Shown here piece by piece: positions 1 through 9,016 of a stretch of 64,000 bases of DNA. Below the pieces are notes generated by a model. The model was given only the letters and a program-made list of their open reading frames with translations. It was not told the DNA's origin and made no database searches. The translations under genes were made by a program, and so were the position numbers. Within the stretch, counting starts at the first letter, position 1. Every line of letters begins with the position of its first letter. Origin of the DNA: Kyrpidia spormannii (GTDB lineage Bacteria; Bacillota; Bacilli; Kyrpidiales; Kyrpidiaceae). The DNA is taken from positions 1,550,001 to 1,614,000 of the forward strand of contig NZ_CP024955.1 of NCBI RefSeq assembly GCF_002804065.1. The letters are read 5' to 3'.

Positions 1-60
1 GGAGATTGCACCATTTCTGTGGGTGTGCCGGAAAGCCTGCGCGTGCGGATCGAATCCTGA
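1..60 (+). CDS. C-terminal end of an unidentified protein (partial)
   Basis: An open frame enters from the left edge and stops with TGA at 58-60, giving about 19 residues ending LRVRIES. The stop lies 15 bases before the qcrA start, which fits a gene in the same operon. In Bacillus the gene before qcrA is ypiF (DUF2487), so that is a positional guess only. Too little is present to name a family. Confidence 0.45.
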   Translation, partial: GDCTISVGVPESLRVRIES

Positions 61-75
61 GGAGGTTCGAGAAGC

Positions 76-621
76 ATGCGGGATGAAGCTGTGCACTCGC
101 ACCGGGGCCGAGAGTGGACCCGGCGCCAGTTCCTGACCTATGCCCTGGGGGGGACGGGTGCGTTCATCGGGGCCTCGATTCTCGCTCCGCTGGTGACGTT
201 TTCCCTCGATCCCTTGCGCAGAAGCACTGGTTCCCGATTCGTGGAGGTCGGTAGCATCGGGGAATTTAACCAGGATTTGCCGAAACAGATTCATTTTAAG
301 GTAGCCCAGGCGGATGGCTGGATCCAGGGGGAGGCGACAATGACGGCCTGGGTGATCCTCAAAGGGCAAGAAGTTTTGGCCATGTCCCCGAGGTGCACCC
401 ACTTAGGGTGCCAAGTAAACGGGACGGTGGATGCCGCAGGCAATCCGGTCCCTTCCACCGACGGCCAGTGGTGGTTTCACTGCCCGTGTCACGGCGGCCG
501 CTATACAAAATACGGGATCAACGATCCTACGACGCCGCCCCAGAGACCTCTCGACGTATATGAGGTTAAAGTGGACAATGGGAAGGTCTTGTTGGGACCT
601 ATCCATCAGAGGACGGTGTAA
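76..621 (+). CDS. qcrA: Menaquinol:cytochrome c reductase, Rieske iron-sulfur subunit
   Basis: This is the 2Fe-2S subunit of the bc-type complex, moving electrons from menaquinol to the c-type heme of QcrC on the outer membrane face. The 181 residues show a twin-arginine-like start (TRRQFL near 15-20), one membrane segment at about 22-45, and a Rieske domain with CTHLGC at 107-112 and CPCHGG at 136-141, which hold the cluster Cys and His ligands. A GAGGAGG ribosome site precedes the ATG. It heads qcrABC, with three bases before qcrB. Length and order match the Bacillus operon. Confidence 0.97.
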   Translation: MRDEAVHSHRGREWTRRQFLTYALGGTGAFIGASILAPLVTFSLDPLRRSTGSRFVEVGSIGEFNQDLPKQIHFKVAQADGWIQGEATMTAWVILKGQEVLAMSPRCTHLGCQVNGTVDAAGNPVPSTDGQWWFHCPCHGGRYTKYGINDPTTPPQRPLDVYEVKVDNGKVLLGPIHQRTV

Positions 622-624
622 TGC

Positions 625-1296
625 ATGTTCGAAAAGCTGTATGACTGGATCGACGAGCGCCTAAACGTGACGCCGATTTGGCGGGACATCGCCGATTACG
701 ACGTACCGGCTCACGTCAATCCGGCGAACAAGATGTCAGCGTTCGTGTATTGCTTTGGCGGACTCACCTTTCTGATCATCGTAACCCAGATCCTGTCTGG
801 AATGTTTCTGGCCATGTACTATGTGCCCGATATCGTCAACGCGTACAAGAGTGTCGATTACATAACCAACGACGTCCTCCTCGGCAATATTGTGCGCGGC
901 ATGCACTTCTGGGGCGCCAGCCTCGTGATTATCATGATGTTCCTGCACATGCTCCGGGTGTTCTTCACCGGATCCTACAAAGCGCCGCGGGAACTGAACT
1001 GGATCGTCGGCGTCCTGATTTTTCTCGTGGTGATGATGTTTGGGTTCACCGGTTATCTGCTTCCCTGGGACCAAAAGGCGTATTGGGCGACGGCGGTCGG
1101 TACCAACATCGCCTCTACTGTCCCGATTCTAGGGCCGTATATCCGGACGCTTTTGGTGGGGGGCGACACCCTCGGCGCGTTGACGTTGACGCGGTTCTTT
1201 GCGATTCACGTGTTTTTCCTCCCGGCGTTCTTGCTGATCCTGTTGGCGGCCCATTTTTACATGATCCGTAAACAGGGGATTTCCGGTCCGCTATAA
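625..1296 (+). CDS. qcrB: Menaquinol:cytochrome c reductase, cytochrome b subunit
   Basis: This is the membrane diheme cytochrome b (b6-type) of the Qcr complex, where menaquinol is oxidised and electrons cross the membrane. The 223 residues hold about four hydrophobic segments with the expected heme His residues (for example HFWGASLV and FLHMLR, and HVFFLPAF late in the protein), plus the PRELNW loop. The length is that of the split b6 form, with the remaining helices in QcrC. It starts three bases after qcrA and is followed by qcrC, so the three are co-transcribed. Confidence 0.97.
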   Translation: MFEKLYDWIDERLNVTPIWRDIADYDVPAHVNPANKMSAFVYCFGGLTFLIIVTQILSGMFLAMYYVPDIVNAYKSVDYITNDVLLGNIVRGMHFWGASLVIIMMFLHMLRVFFTGSYKAPRELNWIVGVLIFLVVMMFGFTGYLLPWDQKAYWATAVGTNIASTVPILGPYIRTLLVGGDTLGALTLTRFFAIHVFFLPAFLLILLAAHFYMIRKQGISGPL

Positions 1297-1338
1297 TGAG
1301 TGGCGCGGCGGGGGATTGCAAAGAAGGAGGTCTCAGAT

Positions 1339-2118
1339 ATGGCAGAGAATTATCGGGAACGCATCCCGGGAACCCCCAGATTTAAGCGCGACAAAGACAT
1401 TCCCACGGGGACGGAGCCCTTTTTTCCGAACTTCCTCCTCAAGGAATGGATTGTCGGCGCCATGTTCATCGTTGCTTTCATCCTCTGGGTGGTGTTTAAC
1501 CCGGTGGGGTTGGAGAAGGTGGCGAATCCCGAGGATACCTCGTATATCCCGGTTCCCGACTGGTATTTTCTATTTCTGTACCAACTATTAAAATATTTTC
1601 CCGGCAAATATGTGGTGATGGGTACGGTGGTGATCCCCGCCATTGCGACCATCGGCTTGTTGTTGCTACCTTGGCTGGACCGGAGAAAAACCCGCCGGCC
1701 GTTCCAGCGGCCCATCACCACAGCAACGATGGTGTTGACGGTATTTTTCATGATCTGGCTTACATACGTAGCTGAAGCGGAGCATCAAGCGGAGTTGGCG
1801 AAACAAGGACCCCAAGCCCAGACGCCGGGCAGCCAATCCGGCGGTACGGCGGGTCCCTTAGTCGATCCCAACGATCCCGGTGCCCAGATCTTCTCCCAGA
1901 GTTGCGCCAGCTGTCACGGAGCGAATCTCGAAGGAGCTGTAGGGCCAAAATTGCTGGGAATCGGCAATAAGATGAACGAGACCCAACTGGTGGATTACAT
2001 CAATAACCCGAAACCGGTGGCGGGTTATCCACAGATCATGCCGCCAAAGGGTGGCTTGCAGTCGGACGATCAGGTCAAGCAGGTCGCAGCGTGGCTGGCG
2101 AAACAAAAGCAGAAGTAA
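1339..2118 (+). CDS. qcrC: Menaquinol:cytochrome c reductase, subunit IV / cytochrome c fusion
   Basis: This is the third Qcr subunit: an N-terminal subunit-IV-like part with three hydrophobic segments fused to a C-terminal cytochrome c domain. The heme site is CASCH, and a Met in IMPPKGG is the likely sixth ligand. The 259 residues fit Bacillus QcrC. I chose the ATG at 1339 because AAGGAGG lies 8-14 bases upstream; a longer frame begins at 1300 but lacks such a site. The last 79 residues are nearly the same as those of the cytochrome c at 48151-48558. A terminator follows directly. Confidence 0.95.
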   Translation: MAENYRERIPGTPRFKRDKDIPTGTEPFFPNFLLKEWIVGAMFIVAFILWVVFNPVGLEKVANPEDTSYIPVPDWYFLFLYQLLKYFPGKYVVMGTVVIPAIATIGLLLLPWLDRRKTRRPFQRPITTATMVLTVFFMIWLTYVAEAEHQAELAKQGPQAQTPGSQSGGTAGPLVDPNDPGAQIFSQSCASCHGANLEGAVGPKLLGIGNKMNETQLVDYINNPKPVAGYPQIMPPKGGLQSDDQVKQVAAWLAKQKQK

Positions 2119-2172
2119 TGGCAGGTGCAGTCAGGAGGCTCGGTCGGCGCCGCCCAGGGCAAAAGGTATGAA

Positions 2173-2197
2173 GGTCCGGCGTCCGCCGGGCCTTTTT
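2173..2197 (+). terminator. Intrinsic terminator after qcrABC
   Basis: GGTCCGGCG pairs with CGCCGGGCC (one G-T pair), followed by TTTTT. It lies between the convergent qcrC and YitT-family genes. Confidence 0.8.
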
Positions 2198-2200
2198 GTG

Positions 2201-3028
2201 TCAGCGGGTGAATCCTTCGCCGAGCACGTCGTGGACGTTGTTGACGACGACGAACGCTTCGGGGTCTACACTTTTCACAATCCGGTGCAATCGGATGACT
2301 TCATCTCGGTTGACCACCGTATAAATCATGGTTCGGTGGGTTCCAGTGAAGCCGCCGACTGAAGGGATCAGGGTGGTGCCGCGTTCGAGTTCCCGATGAA
2401 TCCGCTTAGCGATCTCGTCACTGTGGTTTGAAATAATGGTGGCGGCCCGGGCGGCGGATACGCCTTCCAGGACGAAGTCCACGACCCTGGCGGAAACGAA
2501 AAGGGCGACGAGGGAGTACATCGCTGTTTGCCGACCAATGAGGGCGGCGATCATGGCGATGACCACCAGGTCGATGGAAAAAAGAACTTTCCCCATGCTG
2601 ATTCCCCAAAAATGCTTGACAACCCGGGCAATAACATCGGCGCCCCCGGTGGTGGCACCGAAGCGAAAGACGATCCCCAGGCCGATCCCCGAGAGTACGC
2701 CTCCGTACAGGGCGGCGAGGAGCTTATCATCCACCGGGGTTTGAAGTCCTTTGGTGAGTTCTGAAAAAATCGAAACCGCGGCCACCCCCCAAAGGGTTTT
2801 GAGGACGAATTCCCGGCCGAACAACCTTCCCCCCAGCCACAGCAGTGGGCCGTTGAGGAGAAAAAACGTCACCCCCACCGGGATGTGAAAGAGGTACCAG
2901 CCGATCACGGCCAAACCGACGAACCCGCCTTCGGAAAGGTGGTTGGCGATGAGAAAGTTATTGAGTCCGATGGAGAAGATCAGTGCCCCCGCGGCGATGC
3001 CGGCAAACTTGAACGTCATTGCTTGCAT
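2201..3028 (-). CDS. YitT family membrane protein with C-terminal DUF2179 domain
   Basis: The 275-residue protein has five or six hydrophobic segments in its first two thirds (with LNNFLIANHLSEGGFVGLA and a GATTGGADVIA loop). A soluble C-terminal domain follows, with GGFTGTHRTMIYTVV and a DPEAFVVV stretch typical of DUF2179. The family is common in Bacillales (YpjC/YitT) and its substrate is not known. I placed the start at the ATG at 3028; the frame stays open further upstream into a low-complexity stretch that does not look like protein. In B. subtilis a member of this family also sits near qcrABC and dapB. It runs on the minus strand downstream of the YkvI-like gene. Confidence 0.9.
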   Translation of the reverse strand: MQAMTFKFAGIAAGALIFSIGLNNFLIANHLSEGGFVGLAVIGWYLFHIPVGVTFFLLNGPLLWLGGRLFGREFVLKTLWGVAAVSIFSELTKGLQTPVDDKLLAALYGGVLSGIGLGIVFRFGATTGGADVIARVVKHFWGISMGKVLFSIDLVVIAMIAALIGRQTAMYSLVALFVSARVVDFVLEGVSAARAATIISNHSDEIAKRIHRELERGTTLIPSVGGFTGTHRTMIYTVVNRDEVIRLHRIVKSVDPEAFVVVNNVHDVLGEGFTR

Positions 3029-3113
3029 ACTCGTCTCACCCGGGATCAGCGTATCACAGCGGGAGGGGGCCTCACAAGGGCGCCGGTTTCCGGGCGTCAG
3101 GGGGTGTGATCCC

Positions 3114-4154
3114 TCAGGAATTGGGCAATCGCCTCGGCCAGAGGAGGAGGAACAGGAGCAGGAGACTGACATAGCCAAAGAAGGGGTACAAGGCGTGCAC
3201 GAGATTCGAAAATCCAACGCGGCTGACGAAAAAGGCTGCCACCAGCAAAAGCACAGCGATGGTTCCGGGGTGGATCCGCCGTCCCAAATCTTGTACCAGG
3301 TGGATCAGTCCAAACACGTTGGCGATGAGGGTGGAGTAGATCTCACCCCAGAGGACCGCGATGAAAAATGCGTGGACCCCGGGGTGCAGCTCACTGGCCA
3401 ATCGCCCCATGGGCAACTCCAGATCCGCGATGCCCGGCCAGTATCGTGACAAGGCGGCGTTGGCGCACAGGAGCATAAACCCCATCCCCACCGCGCCGAT
3501 CCACGCGCCGGCCCGAAGGACCCGGGGATCCCGGATTTGTCGCCCTAAAGGAATAAAGACTGAGGCGGACAGGCCGATGTTAAAAGCGGCGTAAGATACG
3601 GCGGAGGTCGCTGAAGACCAGGGCGACAGCGGGATCAGGTCAAAAGCAATGGAGCGGGGGCCGAAGTGATGGAAGGAGATCCATGCGCTGGTGAGCATCA
3701 TCAGGGGAACGATGATATCGTTCGCTTTCATGATGCCGCCGAGACCAAATAACACCGTCAAGTAGCACAGAACGGCAGTGACGATGACGCCCAGGGAAAA
3801 AGGCAGCCGAAGGCGCTCCTCAAAAAGGGCGCCGGCCCCGGCCAGCATTGCCACTGTTACGCCGAACAACATGAGCCCCATGGTCGCATCCACCACCGGG
3901 GCGATTCGGGGGCCGAGGAGATGAAGGGTCAAGCTTCGGGAGGAACGGCCGTCCAGGGCGGCCCCAAGGAGTAGAATCCGGCTGCCCACGACGCCGAACA
4001 GGACCATTGCCAATGCGATGGCTGCGTAAGACGCCTTCCCAAAACGAGTAAAAAATGCAAGGATTTCTTGTCCCGAAGCAAATCCGGCACCTACGATGGT
4101 GCCCATAAAGGTAAACCCCACACTCAGGGCCATTCGCCATTGTGTTCTGTTCAT
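3114..4154 (-). CDS. YkvI-type membrane transporter
   Basis: The 346-residue protein is almost wholly hydrophobic, with about ten predicted membrane segments. Its N-terminal signature GTIVGAGFASGQEILAFF resembles the YkvI family, distant relatives of amino-acid/sodium symporters with a LeuT-like fold. The glycine-rich break in the first helix (GAGFASGQE) is the usual substrate and ion site of that fold. The substrate is unknown. The start at 4154 follows AAGGAGCT. It probably forms a minus-strand pair with the YitT gene 85 bases downstream. The family call rests on motif memory, not a search. Confidence 0.75.
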   Translation of the reverse strand: MNRTQWRMALSVGFTFMGTIVGAGFASGQEILAFFTRFGKASYAAIALAMVLFGVVGSRILLLGAALDGRSSRSLTLHLLGPRIAPVVDATMGLMLFGVTVAMLAGAGALFEERLRLPFSLGVIVTAVLCYLTVLFGLGGIMKANDIIVPLMMLTSAWISFHHFGPRSIAFDLIPLSPWSSATSAVSYAAFNIGLSASVFIPLGRQIRDPRVLRAGAWIGAVGMGFMLLCANAALSRYWPGIADLELPMGRLASELHPGVHAFFIAVLWGEIYSTLIANVFGLIHLVQDLGRRIHPGTIAVLLLVAAFFVSRVGFSNLVHALYPFFGYVSLLLLFLLLWPRRLPNS

Positions 4155-4287
4155 GGGACAGCTCCTTCGATGGTAAGTCCGCACGTCCGTCTGGACAACG
4201 CCCTACTTCACTTTATGGGCCGAGCTCGGTTGGCATGACCGGGCATAAGCGGGTTGCCTGTCCCAATATGTTTGTAGAGAGGGAGGG

Positions 4288-5067
4288 ATGAGAGTGACTG
4301 GCATGGAGGCCGTGATTCTCGGGGCGATTCAGGGTTTGACCGAATTTCTGCCGATCAGCAGTTCCGGACATCTGGTGCTGGCTCATCGGGTCCTCGGTGT
4401 GGAGGAGGACAACCTGACCTTCGACATCTGGCTTCACGTGGGAACTCTGCTCGCGGTGCTGATCGCGTACCGGAAGGATTTACGAAGCTTATTGGCACAT
4501 CCGACGTCCCTGGTGTGGAAATGGTTGATCATTGGAACGATTCCCACCGGAGTGTTGGGGTACCTGCTCCACGATCCCGTGGAAAGCCTCTTTCAAAGCG
4601 GGTCTTCCCTGCCCTGGGAATTTGCTATCACGGGCATTGTGTTGTACTTGGCGGAATCTTTGCCCCGGGGCAACAAGCGGATCGAAAACCTGCGAACTTC
4701 GGACGCCCTGTGGGTGGGGGTGTGCCAGGGGCTTGCCGTCATGCCGGCCTTGTCCAGATCCGGGCTGACCTTGGCCGGAGCCCTTTGGCGGGGAATGGAT
4801 CGGACTGAGGCGGCAAAATACTCCTTTTTGTTATCTGTTCCCGCCATTGCCGGGGCGGCTCTCCAGCAGTGGGTGAGCAGCTCGGCGGGGGGGCACGCGC
4901 CCGGCTTGCCGGAGGTGCTGGGGGCAGGAACAGCCGCCATCGCGGGATACCTGGCGATTTTCTGGATGCTTAAAATTCTCGCCACCCGATCGCTTAAACC
5001 CTTTGCCTGGTATGTGTGGATTCTCGGGGCGGTGGTCCTCGCTCTGCAGTGGAACGGCCGCTTGTGA
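4288..5067 (+). CDS. uppP: Undecaprenyl-diphosphate phosphatase
   Basis: This membrane enzyme removes a phosphate from undecaprenyl diphosphate so that the lipid carrier for peptidoglycan can be reused. The 259 residues contain both family motifs: EFLPISSSGHLVL near the N-terminus and PALSRSGLTLAG in the middle, with about eight membrane segments. The ATG at 4288 sits very close to GGGAGGG; a GTG at 4294 has better spacing, so the start may be two codons later. It stands alone between divergent and convergent neighbours and ends at a strong hairpin. Confidence 0.95.
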   Translation: MRVTGMEAVILGAIQGLTEFLPISSSGHLVLAHRVLGVEEDNLTFDIWLHVGTLLAVLIAYRKDLRSLLAHPTSLVWKWLIIGTIPTGVLGYLLHDPVESLFQSGSSLPWEFAITGIVLYLAESLPRGNKRIENLRTSDALWVGVCQGLAVMPALSRSGLTLAGALWRGMDRTEAAKYSFLLSVPAIAGAALQQWVSSSAGGHAPGLPEVLGAGTAAIAGYLAIFWMLKILATRSLKPFAWYVWILGAVVLALQWNGRL

Positions 5068-5070
5068 CAA

Positions 5071-5119
5071 AAAAAGCTGCGGGTTGGCACGGCCATCCCC
5101 GCGGCTTTTTATTTTTATT
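5071..5119. terminator. Terminator between convergent uppP and ylbJ
   Basis: An A-run and GCTGCGGG pair across a 14-base loop with CCCGCGGC and a run of T. A-rich and T-rich flanks suit termination in both directions. It overlaps the last codons of ylbJ. Confidence 0.78.
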
Positions 5120-6371
5120 TGATACGCGCAGTCCAGAGAACGACCCGAATCCGCCGAAGCAAATCGATCAACAAGGAGAGGGCGATGGCGGCCGCAATCA
5201 GGAGAACCCAGAGGGCGATAGATTCCAATGACAACTGGAGGGTGTCCCTGGCACTGCCGGAAGTGCGGAGGAAGGCGGGAAGTACGGGGTTCGATTCCGC
5301 GGCGGCGGTTCGGCCGACGCCCATCTGCCAGAACACCGCTGTGAACAAAGCGGCCAAACCGGCGTGGAGTCCCCGGGCGGCAAAATACGGCCCGATGCGG
5401 ATATCGGTACCTGTGACCACGCTGGCGACCTGGGCGTGAACCGAAAAGCCGCTCCAGGCAATAATGGCGCTGGCCATCACCAGTTGGTCGATGAGCGGCG
5501 CTTTGGCAGCCGCCACCTGAGCCGTTCCGATATCGATTTCGAACAGTCCGCTGAGCGCCGGGCCCACGAGACCCGGGTCGATACCGAGCAAGGCGAGAAG
5601 ACCTCGAATGGGCAAAGCCAGAATTGCCGTCAGCTGAGCTAGTTTCATCACTTCCAAAAGAACGGAGAAGAAAATAATGAATCCGCAAATCATCAGCAGG
5701 GTGCGTATGGAGTCATTCACCGCGTCGCCGAGCAACTGTCCCAACGGTCGGCCGTCTTCTTTGCGGGCGCGCATCAGTTCCTGAAATGCCCGTCGAAACA
5801 ATTTGCCCTTGGCGGGTTCGATTTGCCGCGGTCCGAGACGCTCCTCCCGCAATCCGTAGAATTTAAAGGATACGCCCACCAGAAAAGAGGCGACGTAATG
5901 AGCCAAGGCGATGAGGACGCCGACGGCGGGTTTGTGGAACATGCCGACGGCTACGGCGCCGAACATAAACAGGGGATCCGCCGTGTTGGTGAAGGCGAGG
6001 AGGCGCTCCCCTTCGACTCGGCTGCACATGCCGGTCTTCCGAAATTTTGCGGTAATGACCGCGTCCATCGGATAACCTGCGGCCAACCCCATGGAGAGGG
6101 CGAAGGCTCCCACCCCTGGAACGCTGAACAGCGGTCGCATGAGGGGTTCAAGAAGCACCCCTAGGGCGTGGACGACGCCAAGGCCTAACATGACTTCGGA
6201 CAGGATGAAAAATGGGAGAAGGGAGGGGAAGACAACGTCCCAGAAAATTTTCATGCCATGTACACCGGCGTTGAATCCCTGTTCCGGGTACACGACAAGG
6301 GCCAGGGTTAAAGCGATCACCACGATGGCCAGGATGATCGTTAGGGTTCGATTGGGAGACCATTTACCCAT
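5115..6371 (-). CDS. ylbJ: Sporulation integral membrane protein YlbJ
   Basis: The 418-residue protein has about eight or nine membrane segments and two nucleoside-recognition (Gate) type repeats, visible as MGLAAGYPMDAVITAKF and as LSGLFEIDIGTAQVA. These fit the YlbJ family, which in B. subtilis is made in the mother cell and affects spore cortex formation. Length and the N-terminal pattern (KIFWDVVFPSLLPFFI) agree. It is divergent from the mazG-dapB group. Its biochemical role is not known; relatives carry nucleosides or concentrative substrates. Confidence 0.87.
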   Translation of the reverse strand: MGKWSPNRTLTIILAIVVIALTLALVVYPEQGFNAGVHGMKIFWDVVFPSLLPFFILSEVMLGLGVVHALGVLLEPLMRPLFSVPGVGAFALSMGLAAGYPMDAVITAKFRKTGMCSRVEGERLLAFTNTADPLFMFGAVAVGMFHKPAVGVLIALAHYVASFLVGVSFKFYGLREERLGPRQIEPAKGKLFRRAFQELMRARKEDGRPLGQLLGDAVNDSIRTLLMICGFIIFFSVLLEVMKLAQLTAILALPIRGLLALLGIDPGLVGPALSGLFEIDIGTAQVAAAKAPLIDQLVMASAIIAWSGFSVHAQVASVVTGTDIRIGPYFAARGLHAGLAALFTAVFWQMGVGRTAAAESNPVLPAFLRTSGSARDTLQLSLESIALWVLLIAAAIALSLLIDLLRRIRVVLWTARIK

Positions 6372-6517
6372 ACGCGCAACTCACTCCTTCGACCGGCGTC
6401 CTCAACCATCATTCATATGAGGCCGTTGTCCGAATATGAGCCGGGCCCTGGGCAAAGGGAGAGAGCCTGTGGTACCCTCGAGGGAGACAAGCTTATCGAT
6501 GGAAGGAGCGAGGCGGC

Positions 6518-6877
6518 TTGGCCGGGATGACCCTGCGGGAGATGCAGGAGGATGTGGATCGGTACATATCGCAGTATCAAGAAGGGTATTTTCATCCGAT
6601 GACTTTAGTGGTTCGGTTGGCGGAAGAGTTAGGGGAGTTGGCCCGGGAGGTCAATCACCGGTTTGGGCAAAAGCCCAAAAAACCCGGGGAGGCCGATGGC
6701 AGTGTGGCTTTGGAGCTCGGGGATATCTTGTTTGTCGTGACCTGTTTGGCGAATTCGCTTCAGATCGATCTGGAGGAAGTCCACAGAGCGGTGATGGAAA
6801 AATTTCGGACCCGGGACAAAGATCGGTGGACCCCTGTGGATCGGGGGACGGCGGAATCGGAGGGGATGGCGCAATGA
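6518..6877 (+). CDS. MazG-like nucleotide pyrophosphohydrolase (YpjD type)
   Basis: This is a small (119 aa) all-alpha NTP pyrophosphatase of the MazG superfamily. The metal site is recognisable as LAEELGELAREV (an EExxE-type helix) and LELGDILFVVTCLAN (ExxD). Such enzymes hydrolyse unwanted nucleoside triphosphates to monophosphate and diphosphate. I kept the TTG start because GGAAGGAG lies nine bases upstream; the ATG at 6527 is too far from it. The stop overlaps the dapB start (ATGA), as in the Bacillus ypjD-dapB pair. Confidence 0.87.
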   Translation: MAGMTLREMQEDVDRYISQYQEGYFHPMTLVVRLAEELGELAREVNHRFGQKPKKPGEADGSVALELGDILFVVTCLANSLQIDLEEVHRAVMEKFRTRDKDRWTPVDRGTAESEGMAQ

Positions 6878-7677
6878 CCGAAGGAGAGATTCGGGTGGTG
6901 GTATCCGGGGCTACGGGAAAAATGGGGCGGGAAGTGATCCGCACGATGGTGGCTGAGACCGGCTTGCGTTTGGTGGGAGCGGTGGCCTCCCGGGCCCGGG
7001 AGGACGCCGGGGTGGCGGCGGGTATGGAACCCCTGGGGATCCCGGTGTCGGCGAATCTACGCGAGACGCTCGTGAGCGCGGAACCGGACGTGCTGGTGGA
7101 TTTTACAACTCCCGATGCGGTGGAGCGTCACGTTCAGGAGGCTTTGGAACTCGGGGTTCGTCCCGTGGTGGGGACGAGTGGCGTCACCCGGGAGCAGGTG
7201 CAGCGCTGGGATGGGTTGTGCCGAGAGAGGGGCGTGGGGGGCATTGTCGCGCCGAACTTTGCCGTGGGCGCGGTGTTGATGATGCGGTTTGTCCGGGAGG
7301 CGGCCCGGTATCTTCACCACGTAGAGATTATAGAAATGCACCACGACGGGAAGTTAGATGCCCCGTCGGGCACGGCGGTGAAGACGGCGGAGGAGCTGGT
7401 GGAAGCCGGGCTCGATTTGTCGTCCGGCAGGCCGGATGAGCGGGAGCTTTTCCCCGGTGCCCGGGGGGCGGCCATCGGGGGGGTGAGGGTCCATTCGGTG
7501 CGTTTACCGGGGCTCGTGGCGCACCAGGAGGTGATCCTCGGAGGGCCGGGGCAGATCTTGACGGTGCGGCACGATTCCTTGGATCGGGTCTCCTTTATGC
7601 CCGGGGTGGTACTGGCGGTGCGGGGTGTGATGGGTTATGTAGGAATGATGTATGGGCTGGAACAATTGCTCGGCTGA
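6874..7677 (+). CDS. dapB: 4-hydroxy-tetrahydrodipicolinate reductase
   Basis: The enzyme makes tetrahydrodipicolinate with NAD(P)H in the lysine and diaminopimelate pathway, which also feeds dipicolinate for spores. The 267 residues show the nucleotide-binding GATGKMG at 12-18 and the catalytic stretch EMHHDGKLDAPSGTA at 154-168 (His156/His157 and Lys160). The ATG at 6874 overlaps the mazG stop by four bases, so the frame that stays open from 6436 is read-through of an unused upstream region. The cca gene follows closely. Confidence 0.97.
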   Translation: MTEGEIRVVVSGATGKMGREVIRTMVAETGLRLVGAVASRAREDAGVAAGMEPLGIPVSANLRETLVSAEPDVLVDFTTPDAVERHVQEALELGVRPVVGTSGVTREQVQRWDGLCRERGVGGIVAPNFAVGAVLMMRFVREAARYLHHVEIIEMHHDGKLDAPSGTAVKTAEELVEAGLDLSSGRPDERELFPGARGAAIGGVRVHSVRLPGLVAHQEVILGGPGQILTVRHDSLDRVSFMPGVVLAVRGVMGYVGMMYGLEQLLG

Positions 7678-7747
7678 AGAAAAGCTGGGAGGCGGCCAGG
7701 GATCTGGGGAAAGCCTCGGCGAGGCCGGGATCCGGGGAGGAAAGGAC

Positions 7748-9016
7748 ATGCAGTCCGTGGCGGGGATCCGGGTATGGCGGGCGGCGGAGGAGGTGATCGC
7801 CGCCTTGACCGACGCTGGATGGGAAGCGGTTTACGTCGGGGGCGGAGTGCGGGATCTTTTGCTCGGACGGGGGGCCAAGGATGTGGACATCGCCACAGCC
7901 GCTCCGCCCGAGGCTGTCATGAAGGTTTTCCCGGAAGCGGTTCCGACGGGTTTGGCTTTTGGGACAGTGACCATTCCCCGACAGGGCATTGGCGTAGAAG
8001 TGACGACCTACCGCCGGGAAGGCGGGTATCGGGATCGGCGACGGCCGTCCCAGGTGGAGTATACACCAAAACTTGAAGAGGATTTGGGTCGCCGGGATTT
8101 CACGATTAACGCCATGGCGATGAGTCGGGGGTTTCGCCTGATCGATCCCTTTGGCGGCCTCGAAGATCTATTGGCCGGACAGATCCGTGCGGTGGGAGAT
8201 CCTGCCCAGCGTTTTGCCGAAGACGCCCTTCGCATGGTCCGGGCCCTGCGGTTGGCGGCAGAGTTGTCTTTCGATCTCGATCCTTCGGTGGTTTTGGCCC
8301 TGAACAAACAGGTGAAGGACGTTCGCTATGTCGCGGTGGAACGGGTGCTGGGGGAGTGGCGGCGCCTGGTGGTGGGTGACGTGGACAAGGTGGCCCGGGA
8401 GTTGGCGGCGTGCGGCTTTCTGGAGTGGTGGACGGGAATGCCGGTGGGTCGGGATCGGGGTCTCCAGGTCGCGGCGGTGTGGGGTCGGGCGTGCCGCCGA
8501 CTCCCCCGGGATTCGGCCCTTCGGACGGGGGTGCTGCTGTGGATGTTGGGCTGCACCCGGCAACATGCGGCCGCGATGACAAAGGCTTGGAGAGCGAGCC
8601 GCCTGTTTCAACGGGATGTGATCACGTGGTGGGAAGCGTGCCATTTTGATCCCCTTCGGGCGGAGCCCGGGGATTGGGCCCGGTGGCTGTACCACCTCGG
8701 GCGGGAGCGAGCGGAGATGGGATTGCGGGTGGTGCAGGCGGTTCGGGGATACGGGGAAGAAGAAGAGATGGCGAGCCGGGAGGCGTTTCGCCGGGCTGTA
8801 GAGGCGCAGCCCCTTTGGGACCGCCGGGATTTCGCAACGGAATTCGAGACATTGTGCCGAGCGGCTCACATCCCCCCTGGTCCGCTGTGGGGGGAGGCCG
8901 AGCGGGCTTTGCGAGAAGCTCTGTTGAACGGTCAGGTGGCGAATGACCCCCGGGCCCTCGGGGAGTACCTCGCACATTGGGTCCGGGGGCGCCGGAAGAT
9001 GGAGGGTGGGCAGTGA
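7748..9016 (+). CDS. cca: CCA tRNA nucleotidyltransferase
   Basis: It adds or repairs the 3'-CCA end of tRNAs. The 422 residues begin with a polymerase beta-type head: GGGVRDLLLG at 31-40 and the metal-binding DVD at 45-47. The tRNA-processing stretch RRDFTINAMAM and the PFGG/RFAEDALRMVRALRLAAEL region follow, as in class II enzymes. The ATG at 7748 has GGAGGAAAGG in front. The stop overlaps birA's GTG (GTGA). Position between dapB and birA is the same as for papS/cca in Bacillus, although mgsA and the glycosyltransferase usually found between are absent. Confidence 0.94.
   Translation: MQSVAGIRVWRAAEEVIAALTDAGWEAVYVGGGVRDLLLGRGAKDVDIATAAPPEAVMKVFPEAVPTGLAFGTVTIPRQGIGVEVTTYRREGGYRDRRRPSQVEYTPKLEEDLGRRDFTINAMAMSRGFRLIDPFGGLEDLLAGQIRAVGDPAQRFAEDALRMVRALRLAAELSFDLDPSVVLALNKQVKDVRYVAVERVLGEWRRLVVGDVDKVARELAACGFLEWWTGMPVGRDRGLQVAAVWGRACRRLPRDSALRTGVLLWMLGCTRQHAAAMTKAWRASRLFQRDVITWWEACHFDPLRAEPGDWARWLYHLGRERAEMGLRVVQAVRGYGEEEEMASREAFRRAVEAQPLWDRRDFATEFETLCRAAHIPPGPLWGEAERALREALLNGQVANDPRALGEYLAHWVRGRRKMEGGQ

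Noticed and set aside
4831-5688. 285-codon minus-strand frame across uppP and ylbJ
   Set aside because: Arg/Gly-rich; overlaps two certain genes in other frames; no family resemblance.
6471-6500. Cluster of KpnI, XhoI, HindIII and ClaI sites resembling a cloning polylinker
   Set aside because: The order and spacing do not match a known vector polylinker, and flanking sequence continues normally into ylbJ and mazG. Coincidence in GC-rich DNA.
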